Of a DNA stretch of 20,106 bases, positions 14,981-20,106 are shown piece by piece. The DNA is from a virus. The stretch spans positions 1 through 20,106 of IMG/VR virus record IMGVR_UViG_3300033145_001829. The stretch is one strand, 5' to 3'. The notes under the pieces are model-generated. The model did no database searches, was not told where the DNA came from, and worked only from the letters and a program-made list of their open reading frames with translations. Within the stretch, counting starts at the first letter, position 1. Each line of letters opens with the position of its first letter. Position numbers and translations under genes: made by a program.

Positions 14981-17569
14981 GTGACTAAAGAACCCGCAAT
15001 GTCTGTGTATGCTGAGACTATTTTTAAAGGACACTATGCCTTTAATGATAAAGAAGATTGGTTAGGTTGTGCTGCCCGTGTCAGTAAGTTTAACTCTGAT
15101 GGAGACGCAGCCTTAGAGAAGAAATTTTTTAACGCAATCTCTACAAGAAAGTTTCTACCGGGTGGAAGATATTTGTATAGTGCCGGTAGAAAACTTCCTC
15201 AGATTACTAACTGCTTTCTACTACGAGCAAAGGACTCCCGTGAAGGATGGGGAGAGATCCTTGACAGACACGCTGTAGCTTTATCATTAGGTGGTGGTGT
15301 CGGTACTTACTATGGAGATGTCCGTGCTAAAGGAGCCACTATTAATAGATATGGTGGCGTAGCTGGTGGTCCTGTAAGTCTTATACAAATGATTAATGAA
15401 GTAGCTCGTTACATACAGGCGGGGGGAGCTAGAAGAGCAGCTTTATGGGCTGGTCTACCGTGGTGGCACCCTGATATTGAGGAATTTTTCACTATTAAAA
15501 ATTGGCCTACTCATATCAGAGCATTGAAAGAAGATAACTTTGAGTTTCCAGCACCATTAGATATGACCAACGTTTCTGTATGTCTAGATGATGAGTTCTT
15601 TAAAGAGATAAAGAAGAATGAAGACGTACAAAAACTTTACTATAACATTGTCAGACAAGCATTAAAGACTGGCGAGCCTGGATTTAGTGTAAACATTAAA
15701 GATCAAAGTAAGCAGGTACTTAGAAATCCTTGCCAGCCTGGGTGGGCTACAGTCTTGACTCCAGACGGTATTAAAATGTTTGATGATATTGCTGTTGGCT
15801 CTGTTATTTGGAGTGGAGATACCTGGACTATAGTTACTAACAAACAGCATACAGGAACTAAGGAAGTATTGAAATACGAAACCACAGCCGGTTCTTTTTT
15901 TGGTACAGAAGAACATAGAGTAATGTCTAACGGAATACGTACACCAGTAAAAGAAGCACAAGAAATAGATATTTGTACAGGAAGAAAGCTTGAACTAAAC
16001 GATAAGAATCTCCGCGCTCAAGACGTTATGGATGGCTTAGTAATTGGTGACGGTGGAGTACATAAGGCTTCTAATAATTTAGTTGCTCTTTATGTAGGAG
16101 ATAATGATAAAAAAGACTATCAACAATCTAGTATTGCTCCCCTGATGGTAAAATATAGACCTGGACTTGATAAAAAAGCATGGGGTGTGACTACCACAAT
16201 TTTACCAAATGAACTTCCTAAAACATATGATAGAGTTGTCCCTAATAGATTTTTCTTTGGTTCCAGCAGCGTTAAATTAGGATTTTTGAGAGGATTATTT
16301 TCTGCAAATGGTAGTGTTGTTGGTAAAGGAAGTGGCTGTAGAGTCACTCTTAAACAAACTAGTAGGGTCCTCATTAATCAAGTACAAGTAATGCTGTCCT
16401 CTGTAGGAATTAAATCATATGTAACTACAAATAAACCACGCATTGTTGAACACCATAACGGGACATACACCAGCAGACAAAGTTACGATTTAAACATTTC
16501 TACTGACCGTTATCAGTTCCATAAGACTATTGGTTTTATTCATGGTTATAAAAATAAAATTCTATCTAATAATCTAATGACACCGTCGGCGTTTACTAAT
16601 CCTAGGACTACTTATGATATCATAGCAGTTACTTCGTATGGCGATCATGAAGTTTATGACATTACTGTTGATGACGCTATGCATACTTATTGGACAAATG
16701 GTATGTTAGTTTCAAATTGTACAGAGATCACCTCTGATACCCCATATGATTGCTGTAACCTGGGCTCTATTAACCTTAGTAAAATTAAAGATCTTAATGA
16801 GCTAGAAGAAATCACTCGTATTGGTGTAAAGTTTCTTTACTTAGGTACTTCTAAAGGAGTATTGCCTCATGAAAATTTCTATGAGGTACGAAAAAAGAAT
16901 CATCGAATTGGATTAGGATTGATGGGACTACATGAGTTCTGTATCCGTAATGACTTAAGATATGAGCCCTCTGGAACCCTAGGCAAGTGGTTACATACCT
17001 GGGAGACAGTCTCTGATGATGAAGCAAAGAATGTAGCTAAAGAAAATGGTGGTATTGTTCCCATTGCTGTAAGGTCTATTGCTCCTACAGGTACCATTAG
17101 TATCATTGGAGAGACAACAAGTGGAATTGAACCTATCTTTTGTCGCAGCTATAAGAGACGATGGATTGAAAATGGTAGGTGGAAGTACACTTATGTTATT
17201 GATCCGACTGCAGCTCGCTTAATTCAAGAGGGGGTTAGTCATGATGATATTGAGGACGCTTACACGTTAGCTAGAGATGTAGAACGGAGGCTGAGTATGC
17301 AAGCGTTCATTCAAGACTATGTTGATCAAGGCATCTCCTCAACTATCAATCTGCCTGAGTGGGGTGAGCCTGGGAACTCTAATGCTAAGAAATTCTCAGA
17401 AGTTTTACTGAAGTACTTGCCAAAGCTCAGAGGAATCACTATGTTCCCTGAAGGTAGTAGACCCGGCCAACCACTCACGCCAGTACGCTATGAGACTGCT
17501 ATTAAACATAAGGATGTAATGTATGAAGAAGACTCTGATAGGTGTGTAGGAGGTGTTTGTGGTATCTAA
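14981..17569 (+). CDS. nrdJ: Class II (adenosylcobalamin-dependent) ribonucleotide reductase, intein-containing precursor
   Basis: The 862-residue frame encodes a reductase split by an intein at residues 251-579; the spliced protein would be 533 residues. Reductase signatures are Cys78 in 'QITNCF', 'NP' joined after splicing to 'CTEI' (catalytic thiyl-radical Cys580 and Glu582), 'CCNLGSINL' (Cys591/592, the partner redox cysteine), 'APTGTIS' with 'GETTSGIEPIF', and a C-terminal C855...C860 pair near the end for re-reduction. It lacks an ATP cone, and no NrdB gene is seen in the window, which fits a cobalamin-dependent enzyme. It makes deoxynucleotides for replication. The length is short for the class, as in other phage forms. 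GTG 14981 follows AGGAG at 14971-14975. Confidence 0.92.
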   Translation: MTKEPAMSVYAETIFKGHYAFNDKEDWLGCAARVSKFNSDGDAALEKKFFNAISTRKFLPGGRYLYSAGRKLPQITNCFLLRAKDSREGWGEILDRHAVALSLGGGVGTYYGDVRAKGATINRYGGVAGGPVSLIQMINEVARYIQAGGARRAALWAGLPWWHPDIEEFFTIKNWPTHIRALKEDNFEFPAPLDMTNVSVCLDDEFFKEIKKNEDVQKLYYNIVRQALKTGEPGFSVNIKDQSKQVLRNPCQPGWATVLTPDGIKMFDDIAVGSVIWSGDTWTIVTNKQHTGTKEVLKYETTAGSFFGTEEHRVMSNGIRTPVKEAQEIDICTGRKLELNDKNLRAQDVMDGLVIGDGGVHKASNNLVALYVGDNDKKDYQQSSIAPLMVKYRPGLDKKAWGVTTTILPNELPKTYDRVVPNRFFFGSSSVKLGFLRGLFSANGSVVGKGSGCRVTLKQTSRVLINQVQVMLSSVGIKSYVTTNKPRIVEHHNGTYTSRQSYDLNISTDRYQFHKTIGFIHGYKNKILSNNLMTPSAFTNPRTTYDIIAVTSYGDHEVYDITVDDAMHTYWTNGMLVSNCTEITSDTPYDCCNLGSINLSKIKDLNELEEITRIGVKFLYLGTSKGVLPHENFYEVRKKNHRIGLGLMGLHEFCIRNDLRYEPSGTLGKWLHTWETVSDDEAKNVAKENGGIVPIAVRSIAPTGTISIIGETTSGIEPIFCRSYKRRWIENGRWKYTYVIDPTAARLIQEGVSHDDIEDAYTLARDVERRLSMQAFIQDYVDQGISSTINLPEWGEPGNSNAKKFSEVLLKYLPKLRGITMFPEGSRPGQPLTPVRYETAIKHKDVMYEEDSDRCVGGVCGI
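15731..16717 (+). other. Intein with LAGLIDADG homing-endonuclease domain (in the reductase)
   Basis: The 329-residue insert begins with Cys251 and ends with Ser578-Asn579, followed by Cys580. Block A is 'CQPGWATVLTPDG', block B 'GTEEHRV' (His312), block F 'VYDITVDDAMHTYWTNG' (His568), and block G 'MLVSN' followed by Cys. Removing it joins NP to CTEI, recreating the exact reductase active-site motif. A LAGLIDADG domain sits in the middle: motif one 'GLVIGDGG' (Asp357) is intact, while motif two 'LRGLFSANGS' has Asn443 in place of the catalytic Asp. The penultimate residue is Ser rather than the usual His. Splicing should be possible; homing activity is doubtful. Confidence 0.93.
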
Positions 17570-17783
17570 ATGTCCCTTTTGTCAAAAGAGCGTAGAAACC
17601 ACACCTACTGCTAAGTCAGTTCGTACAGTAAACCCTGTTCATATAGATAGACGTAACCTAATAAGATCTGCCTATGAAGTAACTTATGCTAAAGTAAATG
17701 CAGAGCAATGTAACTGGTGTGGTTATGTGGGCGATGACTTTAAAGAGATAGAGAAGGAAGACGACGAAGAAAAATCTTCTTAA
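17559..17783 (+). CDS. Small zinc-ribbon protein, 74 aa
   Basis: GTG 17559 lies five bases after AGGAGG (17548-17553), which sits in the last codons of the reductase, so the two are coupled; a GTG at 17553 overlaps that site and is unlikely. The protein carries CPFC at residues 5-8 and CNWC near residue 50, the two halves of a zinc ribbon, and ends in an acidic tail (KEDDEEKSS). Its function is unknown; small zinc ribbons of this kind often bind nucleic acid or protein partners. It is followed by the 31-nt repeat. Confidence 0.65.
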   Translation: MVSKCPFCQKSVETTPTAKSVRTVNPVHIDRRNLIRSAYEVTYAKVNAEQCNWCGYVGDDFKEIEKEDDEEKSS

Positions 17784-17787
17784 TTAA

Positions 17788-17818
17788 CGGACAAAAATTC
17801 TCAAAAAAAGGAATAATT
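17788..17818 (+). repeat. 31-nt perfect direct repeat, copy 2 (upstream of dNMP kinase)
   Basis: Identical base for base to 6181-6211. Here it begins four bases after the TAA of the zinc-ribbon gene and ends three bases before the ATG of the dNMP kinase, so the AAGGA inside it serves as the kinase ribosome site. That position leaves little or no room for a leader if it were a sigma-70-type promoter with AATAAT as its -10 box. Confidence 0.75.
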
Positions 17819-17821
17819 ACT

Positions 17822-18379
17822 ATGAAAACAAAGCTAATAGGACTATCGGGTTACAAGCAATCAGGAAAGAGTACAGTGGCTAAACATTTACGAGACACAT
17901 ATAATTTTCTTGAACTATCTTGGGCGTTTCCTCTTAAAGAGATCATTGGAAAACAAATATTTAAACTAAGTAATAATGACTTATATGGTGATTCGCCTAA
18001 GAGAGAGGAAGTGATTCCTTTGTGGGGAAAATCTCCACGAAAGATTCTTCAAGAAGTAGGTACTGATCTCTTTCGTAACAAGTTTGATAAAGATTTCTGG
18101 GTTAAGATTACAGAAGAGCATATGAAAAATCACATGAGTTGGGGAGACTCAATTGTTGTATCAGACTGCAGGTTTCCTAATGAAGCAGAGTCAATTAAAA
18201 AGCTAGGAGGTAAACTAATTAGAATAATCAAGGTAGGAGGAGATCCTTCTGATGATCTACATGAATCAGAACTAGCCCTTGATTCTTATGATGACTTTGA
18301 CTTTAAGATCGTAGCAATCATGGGAGATCTTCAAAGTATTTATAATCAATTAAAGGCTATTATTAGTCAGTTAACATAA
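17822..18379 (+). CDS. Deoxynucleoside monophosphate kinase (T4 gp1-like)
   Basis: The 185-residue protein has an N-terminal P-loop 'GYKQSGKST' (residues 10-18) and, later, 'VVSDCRFPNEAE' and a 'DLHESE' segment, the pattern seen in T4 gp1-type dNMP kinases. It would phosphorylate dNMPs to dNDPs at the expense of ATP, feeding the dNTP pool alongside the ribonucleotide reductase. T4 gp1 also accepts a modified nucleotide, 5-hydroxymethyl-dCMP, but nothing here shows that. The start is ATG 17822 with AAGGA inside the preceding repeat. Confidence 0.85.
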   Translation: MKTKLIGLSGYKQSGKSTVAKHLRDTYNFLELSWAFPLKEIIGKQIFKLSNNDLYGDSPKREEVIPLWGKSPRKILQEVGTDLFRNKFDKDFWVKITEEHMKNHMSWGDSIVVSDCRFPNEAESIKKLGGKLIRIIKVGGDPSDDLHESELALDSYDDFDFKIVAIMGDLQSIYNQLKAIISQLT

Positions 18380-18391
18380 GGGAGGAACATA

Positions 18392-18634
18392 ATGAGTGAC
18401 AGAGACAAAAACATGATAACTTTAATGAAACTTATTTCAGCAGAAACAACCTCAGCATTTAATAAAATTCAATGTCTACATGCCTTATTAAAATATGAAC
18501 CAAACCCACAGAATATTTATTATGGATTTGCTTTAAGTGAACTAAGAAAAATAAGAGATAACCCAGACCTTGATGCATCTACCAGACGCCTTGCTATTGA
18601 CGAAATAGAAAACTTTAGTATTAAGGAGAAGTAA
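18392..18634 (+). CDS. Small hypothetical helical protein, 80 aa
   Basis: ATG 18392 follows GGGAGG (about 18380-18385). The protein is mainly helical and charged, with Leu/Ile/Tyr-rich stretches and no metal, catalytic or membrane motif that I can see. It overlaps the glycosyltransferase start by one base (TAATG) and is therefore in the same transcript as the kinase and glycosyltransferase. No family is recognised. Confidence 0.6.
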   Translation: MSDRDKNMITLMKLISAETTSAFNKIQCLHALLKYEPNPQNIYYGFALSELRKIRDNPDLDASTRRLAIDEIENFSIKEK

Positions 18635-20106
18635 TGCCGTTCAAAGAAGGAGTCTGGACTCCACCTACACCTACTGAACTTGCTGAATTTACTGACAAGC
18701 TAGTCAATCCTGGTGCCTATGAAGCTCCTGTAGAGATGCCTGAGCTATTAGAAAAACAACTAATTAATTACACAGCTACACAAGATATTCAAAACAGAGA
18801 AGCAGAGAATCAAAAGCTCTACACGTCAGCGATTGCAGTAGCGGGACAAGACAGACTTGTCAGTATTATTGTACCTATCCATGGCGCATTACATCTAGTT
18901 AAAAAGTGTATACACAGTATGCTTGACAGAACTCATTGGCCTTATGAACTAATTCTAATAGATGATACTAGTCCGGGCAAAGAAGTTAAAAAGTGGTTAA
19001 ATGACGTAAAAGTATACTATTGTCATGACGCACTATTAAAAGGAGGTACATGTAAAAGTCTAAAAATTCTATATAATAAAACTAATCGTGGGTTCGCTGC
19101 TACAGTTAACCGAGGTATCAAAGTAGCTAAGGGTCATTACATTTGTCTAATGAATAGTGATGTGATTGTAACAGATAAGTGGTTAACTAAAATGACATTA
19201 GCATTAGAAGCAAATGAAAAACATGTCATTGTTAATCCAATGACTAACAACACTGCTTTAATTGACGTACCTATGCAACCCGGTAAAAGTTACATAGATA
19301 TGAATCGTGCATTTGAAAGAACAAGTAAGCATGCCTACCCTGAAATTATGCCTACTGGTTTTTGTTTTATGTTTAGGAAAACTCTAATAGATCAGATTGG
19401 TTATTTTGATGAAGCGTTTGAAAACTATGGAGAGGAGACTTCTTTCTGGTTCAGTGCTCTTCGTGTAACAGACAAAACAGGCAAATTAAAAGTTCAAAGA
19501 GCAGTCATGGCAGATGATTGTTATGTCTTTCATGAGAGAGGATCGTCCTTCACTCGTCTAAGTAAAGAAATTCATATGGGAATGCGTAAAGGTGGAAGCA
19601 ATCGTTTCCATATGCTTCACCCAGAGTTTAATGATTGGAGAGAGCATTATAGTCCTAATCAAATGATTGGACCTTTACGTGAAGGTTTACCTATTGATTA
19701 TTATGATACTCAATACAAATACAATATTGCATACGTAGTTAAAACCCCTAAGTTTTGTGGCGGCATGAAGTTCATTGCTGATATTGTAAACACATTAATT
19801 GAAGATAACATTAACGCTAAAGTATGTGTCATTAAGAACCCAGGTGCCGATGAAGAATACCTAGGCGAGCTACATACTGCACCCATCTTCTTTGAGAATC
19901 CTGAAGACTTTATCACTGACTTTAGTACCAGAGTATTTAGTGCAGGTATTGTAGTAGGAACAGTTGGAGAAATAATTCCACATATTGAAGAGTTAATTAA
20001 ATCACATTCAAATATAACAGGTATGCACCATATTCAAAGCTATGATCCTGCTCTAGCTCCTCCTGGTAATGTTGAAGTCCAACAGAACATGCTTAATCAA
20101 TATGGA
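18634..20106 (+). CDS. Glycosyltransferase, GT2 domain followed by a probable GT-B domain (3' end outside window)
   Basis: Open from ATG 18634 to the right edge, 491 codons so far. After a 75-residue lead, a family 2 GT-A domain begins with 'VSIIVPIHG' (residue 76), then 'LILIDDTSPG', 'NKTNRGFAATVNRGI', the metal-binding DxD-like 'NSD' (174-176) and an acceptor-side 'FDEAFENYGEET' near 259-270. From about residue 363 a new domain opens with 'IAYVVKTPKFCGGMKFIADIVNTL', the N-terminal start of many GT4-type GT-B enzymes, with 'GG' and a following helix. A GT2-GT4 fusion is inferred. It would transfer a sugar from an activated donor; the acceptor is unknown. The start follows AAGGAG and overlaps the previous stop. 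Confidence 0.8.
   Translation, partial: MPFKEGVWTPPTPTELAEFTDKLVNPGAYEAPVEMPELLEKQLINYTATQDIQNREAENQKLYTSAIAVAGQDRLVSIIVPIHGALHLVKKCIHSMLDRTHWPYELILIDDTSPGKEVKKWLNDVKVYYCHDALLKGGTCKSLKILYNKTNRGFAATVNRGIKVAKGHYICLMNSDVIVTDKWLTKMTLALEANEKHVIVNPMTNNTALIDVPMQPGKSYIDMNRAFERTSKHAYPEIMPTGFCFMFRKTLIDQIGYFDEAFENYGEETSFWFSALRVTDKTGKLKVQRAVMADDCYVFHERGSSFTRLSKEIHMGMRKGGSNRFHMLHPEFNDWREHYSPNQMIGPLREGLPIDYYDTQYKYNIAYVVKTPKFCGGMKFIADIVNTLIEDNINAKVCVIKNPGADEEYLGELHTAPIFFENPEDFITDFSTRVFSAGIVVGTVGEIIPHIEELIKSHSNITGMHHIQSYDPALAPPGNVEVQQNMLNQYG

Noticed and set aside
15731-16717. Frameshift, separate gene or group I intron interrupting the reductase
   Set aside because: The frame stays open through the whole insert and the insert has intein blocks A, B, F and G with Cys at both splice junctions, so a protein-level insert is the right reading.
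1-20106. Stop-codon reassignment, as in some large gut phages
   Set aside because: TAA, TGA and TAG all end genes here and none interrupts a conserved domain.

Overview
This window looks like the replication, recombination and nucleotide-metabolism block of a tailed double-stranded DNA phage. All of the genes lie on the + strand. They are packed end to end with ATGA, GTGA or TAATG overlaps, carry mostly strong AAGGAG-type ribosome binding sites, and leave almost no intergenic DNA. The composition is AT-rich. TAA, TGA and TAG all serve as stops, so the standard code applies. I see no tRNA, rRNA, CRISPR array, insertion sequence or structural (head or tail) gene. The host cannot be named from the sequence, though the strong Shine-Dalgarno sites and the class II (B12-dependent) ribonucleotide reductase narrow it to a bacterium with access to adenosylcobalamin.

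Layout. Positions 1-2185 hold the C-terminal part of a DnaB/gp41-like replicative helicase, a long intergenic hairpin, a small unknown gene and a zinc-finger/TOPRIM primase. Positions 2182-2758 hold three small genes, one of them encoding a membrane peptide. Positions 2751-5384 hold a family A DNA polymerase with an N-terminal uracil-DNA-glycosylase-like domain and a proofreading domain. Positions 5386-9096 hold a recombination cluster: an unknown gene, a UvsY-like mediator candidate, a gp32-like ssDNA-binding protein, a helix-turn-helix/coiled-coil protein, a RecA/UvsX recombinase, a membrane protein and a small gene. Positions 9100-12002 hold the SbcD/SbcC (gp47/gp46) nuclease pair. Positions 12025-14219 hold a ClpP-like protein with a basic tail, an unknown gene, a PD-(D/E)XK nuclease, a small gene and a DEDD exonuclease with a zinc ribbon. 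Positions 14216-18634 are the nucleotide section: a deoxyribosyltransferase-like protein, an unknown CxxC protein, a class II ribonucleotide reductase interrupted by an intein, a zinc-ribbon protein, a dNMP kinase and an unknown gene. From 18634 to the right edge is a glycosyltransferase, probably a GT2-GT-B fusion, cut off by the window.

How the genes fit together. Helicase, primase, polymerase and ssDNA-binding protein form the core of a replisome. RecA, the UvsY-like protein, the SSB and SbcCD supply T4-style recombination-dependent replication. The exonucleases and the PD-(D/E)XK nuclease process ends or branches. The reductase and dNMP kinase feed dNTP synthesis.

Most notable observations: a 329-residue intein placed immediately before the catalytic cysteine of the reductase, with a second LAGLIDADG motif that has lost its aspartate; a 31-nt perfect repeat upstream of the SSB and dNMP kinase genes; a hairpin after the helicase gene that is mutually exclusive with a structure hiding the next ribosome binding site; a ClpP with a Glu in the usual Asp position and a Lys/Arg-rich tail; and a DEDD exonuclease carrying a transposase-like zinc ribbon.
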